Origin: Paenibacillus wynnii
GTDB lineage: Bacteria > Bacillota > Bacilli > Paenibacillales > Paenibacillaceae
NCBI RefSeq assembly: GCF_030812855.1
Contig: NZ_JAUSTK010000025.1
Location: forward strand, 1-64,000
DNA length: 64,000 bases
Reading direction: 5' to 3'
Of the stretch, positions 33,195-42,213 are shown piece by piece. The notes below the pieces were generated by a model that was not told where the DNA came from, searched no databases, and was given only the letters and a program-made list of their open reading frames with translations. Each line of letters begins with the position of its first letter. The first letter of the stretch is position 1. The position numbers and the translations under genes were made by a program.

Positions 33195-34406
33195 TTAGTC
33201 CATCGCCGCTGCTAGCCATTCATCCACAGGCCACGGAAGCGGGTTATTGAACAAACCCCAATCCTGCATCATCTCTTCCTCTGAGAGGAGACAGCTGTCT
33301 AAACGGGCTTCAATAACCGAACGATCCAACCTTAGTCCAATAAAAACAATCTCATTCAGTCGGTCCCCCCACTGCTCGTCCCACTTTTCCTTCACATCAG
33401 GTTCGCTCTCCAGGACCTCAAGCTGTTGATCCTCCGGCATTGTAGCCAGCCAATAACCTGCAGGTCCGAACTGAATTGAAGGCCCCGCCTGACTCAAGCT
33501 GGCTGCCAGATCACCCTCGGTTGCAAGCCAGACCAGACCTTTGGCCCTTACAACTTCTTCCGGCCAATCACTGAAGAAATCACTTAATCTTTCAGGGTGG
33601 AAAGGCGTTCTACGTCTGTATACGAAGGATGTTATACCATACTCTTCGCTCTCAGGCGTATGCCCTTCCTGGCTTAACTCCGCGATCCAGCCGGATGACA
33701 AACTAGTTTTCTCAAAGTCAAATAATCCGGTATTGAGGATTTCCCGTGGGTCAACTACACCTTTTACCGTACGGATGATCTTTGCAGAAGGCTGAAGCTT
33801 ACGCAGTACAACCTCAAGCTTACTCAATTCCTTTTCATCTACCAAATCACATTTATTAAGCAGCAACACATCACAGGTTTCAATTTGATCAATAAGCAGG
33901 TCGGCGATGTCTCGGAAGTCATCTTCCCCGGCTGTCTGGTTACGATCCAATAAACTATCTCCTGAGGCGAAATCCTGCCAGAAGCGGTTAGCATCGACAA
34001 CAGTCACCATCGTATCTAATTGAGTTAGCTTAGTTAAGTCGATATCCAGTTCCGGATTATCATAGGTGAATGTCTGAGCAACCGGAACCGGTTCGCTGAT
34101 TCCCGAAGACTCAATCAAGATATAATCAAATTGCCCTTCTTCTGCCAGCTTCTGCACTTCCCGCAGCAAGTCATCACGTAGAGTACAACAGATACATCCG
34201 TTAGACATCTCAACCAGCTTCTCCTCTGTTCGGGATAGAGAGTTGCCGGATTTGATTAGATTTGCATCCACATTCACTTCACTCATGTCATTTACAATTA
34301 CAGCCACTTTTAGTCCATCCCGATTGTGTAGAATATGATTCAGTAACGTGGTTTTTCCTGAGCCCAAGTATCCGCTTAACACGGTAACAGGAATTTTTTT
34401 CATCAT
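33195..34406 (-). CDS. zagA: CobW/G3E GTPase, ZagA/YciC-type zinc metallochaperone
   Basis: 403 residues. The Walker A is GYLGSGKTTLLNH (12-24), the zinc-binding CxCC is GCICC (C71, C73, C74), ESSGISEPVPV follows, and NKCDLV binds guanine. The C-terminal CobW_C domain (about 260-400) is full length. B. subtilis ZagA (YciC) is the Zur-repressed member that delivers zinc to folate enzymes when zinc is scarce. A Zur box 55 bp upstream supports the same control here. Confidence 0.9.
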   Translation of the reverse strand: MMKKIPVTVLSGYLGSGKTTLLNHILHNRDGLKVAVIVNDMSEVNVDANLIKSGNSLSRTEEKLVEMSNGCICCTLRDDLLREVQKLAEEGQFDYILIESSGISEPVPVAQTFTYDNPELDIDLTKLTQLDTMVTVVDANRFWQDFASGDSLLDRNQTAGEDDFRDIADLLIDQIETCDVLLLNKCDLVDEKELSKLEVVLRKLQPSAKIIRTVKGVVDPREILNTGLFDFEKTSLSSGWIAELSQEGHTPESEEYGITSFVYRRRTPFHPERLSDFFSDWPEEVVRAKGLVWLATEGDLAASLSQAGPSIQFGPAGYWLATMPEDQQLEVLESEPDVKEKWDEQWGDRLNEIVFIGLRLDRSVIEARLDSCLLSEEEMMQDWGLFNNPLPWPVDEWLAAAMD

Positions 34407-34458
34407 GTTTATCTCCTTCTATTTATGAGATTAAAAAGTGTAGGTTGATCTCCTTATT

Positions 34459-34477
34459 ATTCGTAATTGTTACGATT
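34459..34477. promoter_or_regulatory. Zur box
   Basis: TCGTAATTGTTACGA with flanking AT and TT matches the Bacillus Zur consensus TCGTAATnATTACGA at all but one base. It lies between the divergent CobW-family genes and near enough to the zagA start to overlap its promoter. Confidence 0.85.
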
Positions 34478-34638
34478 AACACATTTTACACGTATTCTGC
34501 TCCCAGTGTCAACAGCAGATAGTTTGTAACCGCTTTCCCAAGATTTGTGGTCTTTCTAGCGGACAAAGTACGTATAGATGGAATTACAAAAATATGATTC
34601 TCGTGATTTCGATCCATTTCGTGGAGGAGTGTTGGAAT

Positions 34639-35667
34639 ATGAAAATACCGGTGATCATTCTGAGTGGGTTCCTCGGGAGTGGTAAGACCACCTTGCTGTT
34701 GTCGATGCTAAAGGAGAGTAAAGGAAGAGGGGTGCAGCCTGGAGTCCTGATGAATGAGCTTGGGAAGCGGGATGTTGACGGGTATATTGTACAGGAGCAT
34801 ACAGAAACAAGTGTGGAAAAGCTTCTGGACGGATGCGTATGCTGCAGCCGCAAGGACGAACTTCTGGACAGTCTGCTGGTGCTGATCAAACGGCGTCCGG
34901 ATGTTATCTATATTGAACTTACCGGTGTGGCTGATCCCGAAGAGATCGAAAAGACACTTCAGGAGGCATCCCTGCGGGAAAAGCTATCACTGCATTATAC
35001 CGTCGCCATGCTTGATGCAGAAAATGCTCTGGAATATAACAGCCGCTTATCAGCTGATAAACAGCTTATTCGGACGATGCGCAAGCAGCTAACGACGGCT
35101 GACCTCATTGTTATCAATAAAAGCGACTTGGTCGAACCTGAAGCATTGTGGAAGATTGAAAAAGTAGTCCGTAAACACAATAGAGAAGCGGAGATTGTAT
35201 TTACCCATTACAGCAAGATTAATTTGTCACCACTGCTTGCAGGAATTTCCCCGCGACAGCCTCATACTCCCGTTCCACAGCGTGCTCCGCAAGCCTTTAA
35301 AGGAGCTACACTTAAGAAATCCTATTCAGAGCAAGGAAATGTAGCTGTCAAGGAAACGGAAGAAGAGCGTCAGGTATCCTTCTCACAAGTAGCTGCCGTA
35401 ACGTTAACTTTTCCACAAGCGGGGTCCAAGTTACTTTCGAGGGAACAGCTGGAGGATTTTTTTCAGGAGTGGAGCGGCAGTCTGCTGCGTGCTAAGGGAC
35501 ATGTTCATCTATCAGAGCAAGAAGCGGTCCAGCTTGTTCAATATGCAGGAATGAATACAACTTGGGAAGCCTCACGATATCCTGGTTTGCCTTATGTGGT
35601 ATTTATCGGCATGAATCTAAATGAAGCACAGCTGGCGAAGCGGTGGTTCGCCTTGTTCAATTCTTGA
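34639..35667 (+). CDS. Second CobW/G3E GTPase metallochaperone
   Basis: 342 residues. GFLGSGKTTLL is Walker A (10-20), GCVCC the CxCC metal site (C66, C68, C69), IELTGVADPEEI the switch region and NKSDLVEP the guanine site. It is shorter than ZagA and its linker is Pro/Gln-rich (about 215-250). GGAGG lies 11 nt before the ATG. It heads a three-gene operon with a permease and a TIGR03943 protein, a set known from zinc-regulated loci. Confidence 0.9.
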   Translation: MKIPVIILSGFLGSGKTTLLLSMLKESKGRGVQPGVLMNELGKRDVDGYIVQEHTETSVEKLLDGCVCCSRKDELLDSLLVLIKRRPDVIYIELTGVADPEEIEKTLQEASLREKLSLHYTVAMLDAENALEYNSRLSADKQLIRTMRKQLTTADLIVINKSDLVEPEALWKIEKVVRKHNREAEIVFTHYSKINLSPLLAGISPRQPHTPVPQRAPQAFKGATLKKSYSEQGNVAVKETEEERQVSFSQVAAVTLTFPQAGSKLLSREQLEDFFQEWSGSLLRAKGHVHLSEQEAVQLVQYAGMNTTWEASRYPGLPYVVFIGMNLNEAQLAKRWFALFNS

Positions 35668-36653
35668 AGACCTTTACTCCAATAAAAATCTTGCCGCTGC
35701 TCCTTCCCGTTGCGTTTCTGATCATCCTTAGCATCGTCTGGCTGCCAGAGCATCAAGCACTATTGGACAATGCGTACATCGACTCTTTTAAAATAGCCCT
35801 TATCGGTATTTTGCTGGAGGCACTTCCGTTTGTATTAGCAGGTGCTCTGCTCTCTTCATTACTACGGGTATTTGTTCCCGATGAGATGATTTCGCGATGG
35901 ATTCCCAAGCGGCCGATTCCTGCAATTATATTCGCCTGCCTGCTCGGAGTCATCTTTCCTATATGTGAATGCGGTATGATTCCTCTCGTCCGGCGATTAA
36001 TCCATAAGGGAATGCCTGTCTACGTAGCCATCGTGTTCATCTTATCCGGGCCCATTCTGAATCCGGTTGTGTATGGAGCAACCTTCACAGCCTTTCGCAG
36101 TCATCCAGTCCTGGCCTATTCCCGGATGGGATTAGCTTTTTGCGTAGCCTGCATCATTGGACTGGCGGTTTACGCCACTGTTAAGAAGTCACCCCTCCGC
36201 CTGTCGGTTACACAGGAAACAGAAGAAACCCATCAACGCAGCTTCCGCGGGGGCAAGCTGGTTTCCATCTTTGTGCATACGTCTGATGAGTTTTTTGAGA
36301 TGGGAAAATACTTAATTATCGGATGCCTGCTAACATCTGCCATCCAGACCTTTATGGTTCATGACAGTCTGGTCGCAATAGGGGGAAAACCTCTTGGATC
36401 ATACCTTTTTATGATGGGATTGGCATTTGTCCTCTCCCTCTGCTCTACCTCGGATGCCTTTGTCGCTTCAACCTTTCTGCACACTTTCCCTCCCGGATCA
36501 CTGCTAGCTTTTTTGGTGTTGGGACCTATGCTGGATTTTAAAAACTCGTTGATGCTAATGGCCCTATTTAAGACCAAATTTGCATTATATTTGTTCTTCC
36601 TGATCTTCTCCGGCGTCTTTATTGGCTCAGTGCTCTTCTCTATTTGGCTCTGA
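35643..36653 (+). CDS. DUF318/YcgR-type permease
   Basis: Up to 336 residues, eight or more membrane helices. The family mark FPICECGMIPLVRRL is in the first half and LCSTSDAFVA in the second, both with Cys in membrane segments, as in the YraQ/YcgR permeases that move metal or metalloid species. The GTG start overlaps the upstream gene by 25 bp; an in-frame TTG eight codons on is an alternative. Part of the Zur-box-flanked operon. Confidence 0.85.
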   Translation: MVRLVQFLKTFTPIKILPLLLPVAFLIILSIVWLPEHQALLDNAYIDSFKIALIGILLEALPFVLAGALLSSLLRVFVPDEMISRWIPKRPIPAIIFACLLGVIFPICECGMIPLVRRLIHKGMPVYVAIVFILSGPILNPVVYGATFTAFRSHPVLAYSRMGLAFCVACIIGLAVYATVKKSPLRLSVTQETEETHQRSFRGGKLVSIFVHTSDEFFEMGKYLIIGCLLTSAIQTFMVHDSLVAIGGKPLGSYLFMMGLAFVLSLCSTSDAFVASTFLHTFPPGSLLAFLVLGPMLDFKNSLMLMALFKTKFALYLFFLIFSGVFIGSVLFSIWL

Positions 36654-36692
36654 ACACCCGCATTACAACTTGCTACATGTGGAGGAATGGAC

Positions 36693-37574
36693 ATGAATGA
36701 CTCTCGCAGCATCCGTATGCATTATACTCTCAGAGCATTTATCCTGCTGTCCTTCGCCCTTTATATCGGTCATCTGGCCCAGCAGGATACTCTTCATTAT
36801 TACGTAACACCTAAGCTGGCAAGCTTGGTTAAGCTCTGTCCAATACCGTTGGCGGCGATGGCCTTCAGCCTGACTATTCAAGCCTTGTTCGGCAAAAGCA
36901 GCGCTTTATGCAACTGTGATCAGCATCTCCCCCGTTCGGGCCTAAGGAGCATAACCCTTTACAGTTTATTTTTATTCCCATTGCTGCTCGGCTTCTTGCT
37001 GCCTGATCGCGCTTTAGGAAGTGTAGCTGCATCCAAAAAAGGAGTTTCGTTGACCTACGTCGCTTCAGAGCAAAAATTCATATCCTCTGATTCGTATCAG
37101 GAAGAATTTGCTGAACTAGCCAGGATCTTATACGAACAACCCGTTATTTCAGTGTATCCTGAGATATTCTCTGAAACTTTTGGTGCTATTGATAGATATA
37201 AGCAACCCTTTGAAGGGAAGGAAATCATCGTTTCGGGCTTCTTGTATCCCAATGAACCTGAATCACATGATAAGTCATTTACCCTAAGCAGATTTCTGGT
37301 ACAGTGTTGCACCGCTGATGCTACCCCATTTGGAATAATGGTGGATCCGGGTACACAAATAAGCCTGCCCGCGGATACCTGGATAGAGGTTCGGGGCAAG
37401 CTTCATATCGTACAGTACAAGGGTCAGGAAATCATGCAAATTAGCGCAGTGTCTATTACACCGATTTCTCAGCCGCCTACGCCTTACATTTACACAAGCC
37501 CCGACTCCGTTGAAGCGTGGTATCAATTAGAGAAATCTAGCGGCGGCGCTTCAGAACAAGCCTCAGCAAAATAG
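36693..37574 (+). CDS. TIGR03943/YcgQ family membrane protein
   Basis: 293 residues. Three N-terminal hydrophobic helices are followed by a beta-rich extracytoplasmic domain with FLVQCCTADATPFGIMV, the family mark. YcgQ and YcgR are neighbours in B. subtilis, as here. I start at ATG 36693, 7 nt behind GGAGG; the ATG at 36687 is too close to it. Confidence 0.85.
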   Translation: MNDSRSIRMHYTLRAFILLSFALYIGHLAQQDTLHYYVTPKLASLVKLCPIPLAAMAFSLTIQALFGKSSALCNCDQHLPRSGLRSITLYSLFLFPLLLGFLLPDRALGSVAASKKGVSLTYVASEQKFISSDSYQEEFAELARILYEQPVISVYPEIFSETFGAIDRYKQPFEGKEIIVSGFLYPNEPESHDKSFTLSRFLVQCCTADATPFGIMVDPGTQISLPADTWIEVRGKLHIVQYKGQEIMQISAVSITPISQPPTPYIYTSPDSVEAWYQLEKSSGGASEQASAK

Positions 37575-37719
37575 TAATGGCTGCATAAATAAGCAAAACT
37601 ACGATCAGTGTAACGATCCGTTCTCTATCCGATCCATCGGCAAACAGCACCGGTCCAAGACCAAAAAAAGTGGTCAATATATAAAGCACACCGAACAAAA
37701 CATAAAGCAACCAAATCAT
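37537..37719 (-). CDS. Small two-helix membrane protein
   Basis: 60 residues, two hydrophobic helices separated by GSDRER, with an RRR end. GGAGG lies 7 nt before the ATG, so it is likely real. Its last 38 bp are antisense to the end of the TIGR03943 gene. It lies 36 bp behind the hybrid kinase gene on the same strand. No family recognised. Confidence 0.65.
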   Translation of the reverse strand: MIWLLYVLFGVLYILTTFFGLGPVLFADGSDRERIVTLIVVLLIYAAITILLRLVLKRRR

Positions 37720-37755
37720 TTATTACACCTCCATTTTCACAGGTATACTTGAAGA

Positions 37756-40700
37756 TTATCTGCGGATGCGGGCTGACCACTCATTCAGCACTCTGTCGAG
37801 CTCCTTAACATGAATAGGCTTGGAGATAAAGTCCTGCATACCGGCCTTTAGACACATTTCTTTGTCACCTTTTCTGGCGAAGGCTGTAGCCGCGATTATA
37901 ACTGGAAAATGCCCCAGCTTCTCCCGTATAATTCCCGTAGCCTCTATACCATCCATTATCGGCATCTGAATATCCATGAATACCAAATCATAGGACCGGC
38001 TGAGCACAGCCTGAACCGCCTCCTCCCCGTTTTGGACCATATCCGGTGTATAACCTCTTCTTTGCAGGTATACTTGAAGCAGTTGCCTGTTCACGGGATG
38101 ATCTTCGGCGATTAGAATGGATAACGGTCCATACTCTCCTCCGGTATTTTTTTCTTCAACTACGATATTCCTATCCTCTATTTCTGGAGAACTGAGAGCC
38201 TTACTCTGTCCTCTTTCCTCTCCTGGAAGCGACACCTGCACCGTGAAGTAAAACTCTGAACCCTCACCTTCTTGACTGTCCACACCGATAGTGCCTCCGA
38301 GCAGCTCGGTCAGTTTTTTACTGATAGCCAGTCCCAATCCTGTGCCACCGTATTTCCTGTTGATAGAAGGGTGTAATTGAGAGAAAGATTGGAAAAGCAG
38401 CCCTTGGCTCTCGAACGGGATACCAATCCCCGTGTCCTTAACCGTAAACTTAAGAATAGGATTCCCTGAATTCAAGGATGATAAGAGTTCCACGGAAATG
38501 TTAATATCTCCCGCCTCGGTAAATTTCACAGCATTCCCCACCAGATTCACGAGGATTTGCCGCAATCTGGTTTCATCAGTCACTATTAGCGATGGAAGGA
38601 GCGGAGCAATCTCATTTTGCAGGGTCAACCCTTTTTCCACTATTTTGGGATAAAAGATATCTATGACGCTCTGCATGACATTGCGAATATCCACCATCTG
38701 CAGCTCCAAAGTCATCATACCGGCTTCAATTTTGCTGAAATCCAACACTTCGTTCAGAATATGCAGCAATGACTCCCCACTCTTATTAATAATTTGCGTG
38801 TAATATAGCTGCTCATCATTAAGCTCTGTGCCTGACAACAAATCGGCCATCCCAATAATACCGTTCATGGGCGTCCTAAGCTCATGACTCATTATCGCCA
38901 AAAACTCGGATTTCGCCCGATCCGCCTGCTCCGCCGACTCCTTGGCCCGTACGATCTCTTTCTCCTCAGTGATATCTCTGAAGACCACTACTGTACCTTT
39001 CTGTTCCCCGTTGTCATAAAGAGGTGTCATCCGATACTTGACCAGGAAGCTTGAGCCGTCCTGCCTCCAGAATACCCCTTCTCTTTCTTCATAAGAAGTG
39101 TTGTCAGAGAATGATGGGATTAAAATTTTCTGACCTCCCGAATACGGGGTGCTGTCGAGCCAGGTTTGTTGAATGGTATGAAGCTTATTATTAACGGACC
39201 ATTCCCCCCGCTCATATCCCAGCATCGTCTCCGCAGCAGGATTGATGAACATGGTAGCTCCCTCAAGATTCATCCCAAAAATCCCCTCTGAGACGGAGTT
39301 CAAAATAAGAGCATGCTCATAACTAAGCTTCTCGATTTGCTCCAGATGACGTTTGCGTTCGGTGATATCGCTTGTAATGCCGAATACCCCAACCACTTGG
39401 TTGTTCACCATAATTGGTACATATATAACACTAACCTCTACCGCATGCCCTTCCCGATGGATCAACCTGCTTTCAAAAATCTGGGCAAGTCCGCTCGCGG
39501 CTCTTTGAAAGCGTTCTTTAGCTTTTTCCAGTTCTTCCGTATCAATGATTTCGTTGTAATCGGACATGAGCAGGCTCTCTTTGGAGTAGCCCGTTAAATA
39601 TTGAAGACTGGAATTCACAGAAAGGGTCCGACCCTGTAAGTCCATCGCACTGATCGCAGAAGGGTTGTAGTCGAAGAGGGACTTATAGCGATTCTGGCTC
39701 TCCTGAAGCTTCAATTCATACTGCTTCCGTTCCGCGATGTCACGAGTTACGCAGATGAGTTCTTGTATCTCCCCTTCTCCTGTATAGATATACCTAATAG
39801 TAGTTTCCACCCATATATACGAGCCGTCCTTACGTAGAAAACGGAATACAACAGGCTCGTGTTTGGTCTCATCCATAGAGTCACGCAAATATGCCTGCAC
39901 TCGATCAGTATCGTCGGGATGAACATATCCCAACCCTTTTGTACCAACCATCTCTTCAGGTGTGTAGCCGTACATTGTCAAACAAATAGGTGATGCATAT
40001 AAAAAGGTGGCGTCACTATCCGATGCGTTGCGGGAAATAAAGTCTAGAGAATTCTCTGAAATCAGCCGATAATTCCGTTCACTCTCCCGAAGTTGTTCCT
40101 CCATCTCATAGCGTTCTGTAACATCCTGTACCACACCGCTGATTTGAACTGTGTTTCCTGCTTCATCCAATACAGCCTCCCAATGGGCATCAATAAGCTT
40201 TTGTACACCCTCAGTGGTTCTAATATGGAATATTACCTGTCCGTTGGCCCCATTCATAAGTGTAGGTAGAATGGCTGCCAACACATTCTGGTAATCATCC
40301 GGCTCTATCCAGGCACGAAGTGTCTCTGGACCATATGTTGAATGATTGCTGTTATCTTCAGTAAACCCAAAGATATGCCGCATTTCCCTAGATACAGTAG
40401 AACGTTTGTTAGCCACATCCCATTCCCAGGAACCCATTTGGGAGAGAGATTGCGCTTTTGCCAGCATATCCTCATGCTTCTTCCGATCTGTGATATCCCG
40501 AGCAATTGTCAGAACCTGCTCCACATCTCCATCGCTATTACGCATAACCTGAAACGAGGACTCAATCCATAAATAATGTCCGTCTTTATGACGGATCCTG
40601 CGGGTATATACGTCTTTATCCGAGTTGAGCATACCCTTTTCAATCATCTCAATTGCATCAGCTGCATGGTATAATTCCGGTCTTTTATGACCGATTATTT

Positions 40701-41250
40701 CGTGTGCAGGGTACCCTAAAAGCTTCTCAACCGAGGGAGAGACATAGGTAACCGTTCCGTCCGGATCTCCAAAGGAAATCATGTCCGGCGTATTCCGCGT
40801 AATCAAATTATATAAATATTGATTCTCCTCAATTTTTTTCTCCGCCAGCTTTCGGTCTGTAATATCAGACATTTCAGCAATCATATATTGCGGTTTACCG
40901 AAGATTTCATCAAGGATTAAAAAGACATGCAAGGCGACCCATATAACCTCGCCATCCTTACGCACATACCGTTTTTCTATATCAACAGCCTCTTTAGGGC
41001 TTTGCTCTAAATAGTTCACAATGGTGTCATGATCACCGGGATGCTTGTCTTCGGGATACGCAATGTCCAGATAACGCATATTTAATAGCTCAGCTTCTGT
41101 GTAGCCAAGCATTGTGCAAAGTGCAGGGTTGGAATGTATCATGGTCCCATCAACCGTTGAGACTACCGCATAACCGATGGAAGATCGTAAAAATAACTGT
41201 TCATAACTAAAATCAGACAATGATGCAGCCTCCTCAGTAAAAGTAAACAA
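37756..41250 (-). CDS. Soluble multi-PAS hybrid histidine kinase
   Basis: 1164 residues without membrane helices. About six PAS/PAC units fill residues 15-775; repeated pieces such as YLWIESSFQVM, YIWVETTIRYI and DITDRK or DITERK mark the PAC ends. HisKA has MSHELRTPMNG (His near 790), and the HATPase has VNLVGNAVKFTE, DTGIGIP and GGTGLGLAISKKL. The C-terminal receiver has IAEDHPVNRQ and VFMDIQMPIMDG (Asp near 1095). No HPt or response regulator is adjacent. It should sense an internal redox or small-molecule cue, but no ligand can be named. Confidence 0.9.
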   Translation of the reverse strand: MFTFTEEAASLSDFSYEQLFLRSSIGYAVVSTVDGTMIHSNPALCTMLGYTEAELLNMRYLDIAYPEDKHPGDHDTIVNYLEQSPKEAVDIEKRYVRKDGEVIWVALHVFLILDEIFGKPQYMIAEMSDITDRKLAEKKIEENQYLYNLITRNTPDMISFGDPDGTVTYVSPSVEKLLGYPAHEIIGHKRPELYHAADAIEMIEKGMLNSDKDVYTRRIRHKDGHYLWIESSFQVMRNSDGDVEQVLTIARDITDRKKHEDMLAKAQSLSQMGSWEWDVANKRSTVSREMRHIFGFTEDNSNHSTYGPETLRAWIEPDDYQNVLAAILPTLMNGANGQVIFHIRTTEGVQKLIDAHWEAVLDEAGNTVQISGVVQDVTERYEMEEQLRESERNYRLISENSLDFISRNASDSDATFLYASPICLTMYGYTPEEMVGTKGLGYVHPDDTDRVQAYLRDSMDETKHEPVVFRFLRKDGSYIWVETTIRYIYTGEGEIQELICVTRDIAERKQYELKLQESQNRYKSLFDYNPSAISAMDLQGRTLSVNSSLQYLTGYSKESLLMSDYNEIIDTEELEKAKERFQRAASGLAQIFESRLIHREGHAVEVSVIYVPIMVNNQVVGVFGITSDITERKRHLEQIEKLSYEHALILNSVSEGIFGMNLEGATMFINPAAETMLGYERGEWSVNNKLHTIQQTWLDSTPYSGGQKILIPSFSDNTSYEEREGVFWRQDGSSFLVKYRMTPLYDNGEQKGTVVVFRDITEEKEIVRAKESAEQADRAKSEFLAIMSHELRTPMNGIIGMADLLSGTELNDEQLYYTQIINKSGESLLHILNEVLDFSKIEAGMMTLELQMVDIRNVMQSVIDIFYPKIVEKGLTLQNEIAPLLPSLIVTDETRLRQILVNLVGNAVKFTEAGDINISVELLSSLNSGNPILKFTVKDTGIGIPFESQGLLFQSFSQLHPSINRKYGGTGLGLAISKKLTELLGGTIGVDSQEGEGSEFYFTVQVSLPGEERGQSKALSSPEIEDRNIVVEEKNTGGEYGPLSILIAEDHPVNRQLLQVYLQRRGYTPDMVQNGEEAVQAVLSRSYDLVFMDIQMPIMDGIEATGIIREKLGHFPVIIAATAFARKGDKEMCLKAGMQDFISKPIHVKELDRVLNEWSARIRR

Positions 41251-41380
41251 AAGTATATATTAAGAGCATAAAGGAAAGCCTTCAGCGTGAAAAGTAAAAT
41301 CAAAAAAAATACTGAGAAGTGAGCCTCCAATAATTGGAGACTTCCTTTGAAATTGATTCGCCTGGGAAATTAAACAAAAT

Positions 41381-41419
41381 AAAAAAAAAGAAAAACTCTT
41401 CATAATTGAAGAGTTTTTC
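41381..41419 (-). terminator. Terminator next to the outer att repeat (original tRNA-Leu terminator)
   Basis: On the minus strand GAAAAACTCTTC pairs perfectly with GAAGAGTTTTTC around AATTAT, followed by nine T. It begins 7 bp after the copy of the tRNA-Leu 3' end at 41427-41445, exactly where a tRNA terminator would be. Confidence 0.88.
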
Positions 41420-41426
41420 GAGATAT

Positions 41427-41445
41427 ATGCGGTCAAGAGGACTCG
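41427..41445. repeat. Outer attachment-site repeat (tRNA-Leu 3' end copy)
   Basis: ATGCGGTCAAGAGGACTCG is identical to 46444-46462, the last 18 bases of the tRNA-Leu gene plus one flanking base. Sequences outside the 19 bp differ. It marks the far end of a 5-kb insertion. Confidence 0.8.
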
Positions 41446-41591
41446 CGTATGTGATTCGGAACCGAATCAGCTACTTGTACAGAAATAAATAAGAACGATC
41501 ATTCTAGTAAAGTTAAAAAAATACGTAGTAGTATTGTGAATGCCACTGAATCGCTATTCAGATCAGCGGCTTTGATTCTTATTTTTCCTTT
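41446..41591. other. Island edge with an isolated operator copy
   Basis: No gene. A near-palindrome GATTCGGAACCGAATC (41453-41468) lies next to the att repeat. AGAACGATCATTCT (41492-41505) followed by AGTAAAG repeats the operator and -35 design of the two island promoters, but no matching -10 follows. Confidence 0.5.
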
Positions 41592-42164
41592 TCAATCTAA
41601 TATGCTCAGTGTAGTATTAATAATACCCGATAACTTCACTTGATTGGTTGCTGTTTTGACCATCGTACGTAACCCTAACCAAGCATTCATGAAGTAATGA
41701 GAAAGAACTTCAGGGTCAAGGTGAGCTTTGACTTCACCAGTTTGTTGACCATAAAAAATGAAATTATATAACAATTTTTCCATTTTTGAATAGCTATCTT
41801 CAACGAAAGAAGAAACTTCTGGATCACATAATCCCAGCTCCACACCCGAATTAACGATGAAACACCCTTGAGGGTCTTCTTTTTTCTCAAGAGTGGTCTC
41901 TAAAAATTGCCGAATTAATTCCTTCACCGGTTCTTGCTTCTCAACCAATATTCTCATTTTATTGTTTTGAATAGCCTCGTATCGTTTGAGCGCCTTCATA
42001 AATAAGGCATGTTTATCCCCAAAAGTATCATATATACTTCTTCTGTGAATCCCCATATTCTCAACCAATTCTTGCATCGAAGTTTTCTCGTAGCCTTGCT
42101 CCCAAAAGAGTTGTATCGCTTTATCTAGTACTTCATTAACCTCAAATTCTTTGTATCTTGCCAT
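41592..42164 (-). CDS. TetR family regulator of the island
   Basis: 190 residues from ATG 42164, 6 nt behind GAGGTGAT. The HTH (about 5-50) includes MQELVENMGIHRRSIYDTF. The ligand domain has PQGCFIVNSGVELG, with Cys at the position where several TetR regulators (such as NemR) sense electrophiles. This fits its neighbours, all NAD(P)H- or flavin-dependent reductases. A palindrome lies over its own promoter. Confidence 0.9.
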   Translation of the reverse strand: MARYKEFEVNEVLDKAIQLFWEQGYEKTSMQELVENMGIHRRSIYDTFGDKHALFMKALKRYEAIQNNKMRILVEKQEPVKELIRQFLETTLEKKEDPQGCFIVNSGVELGLCDPEVSSFVEDSYSKMEKLLYNFIFYGQQTGEVKAHLDPEVLSHYFMNAWLGLRTMVKTATNQVKLSGIINTTLSILD

Positions 42165-42184
42165 TGTCATCACCTCGTTCATTC

Positions 42185-42213
42185 ATTATACATTTAAGTG
42201 AACGATCACTTAA
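42185..42213 (-). promoter_or_regulatory. Promoter and operator of the island TetR gene
   Basis: Minus strand TTAAGT, 17 bp, TATAAT. The inverted repeat AAGTGA-ACGA-TCACTT (42196-42211) covers the -35 and spacer and overlaps the stop codon of the MDR oxidoreductase gene. Autorepression is likely. Confidence 0.65.

Noticed and set aside
41541-41570. Terminator behind the island TetR gene
   Set aside because: GCCGCTGA/TCAGTGGC can pair, but no T-tract follows on the minus strand.
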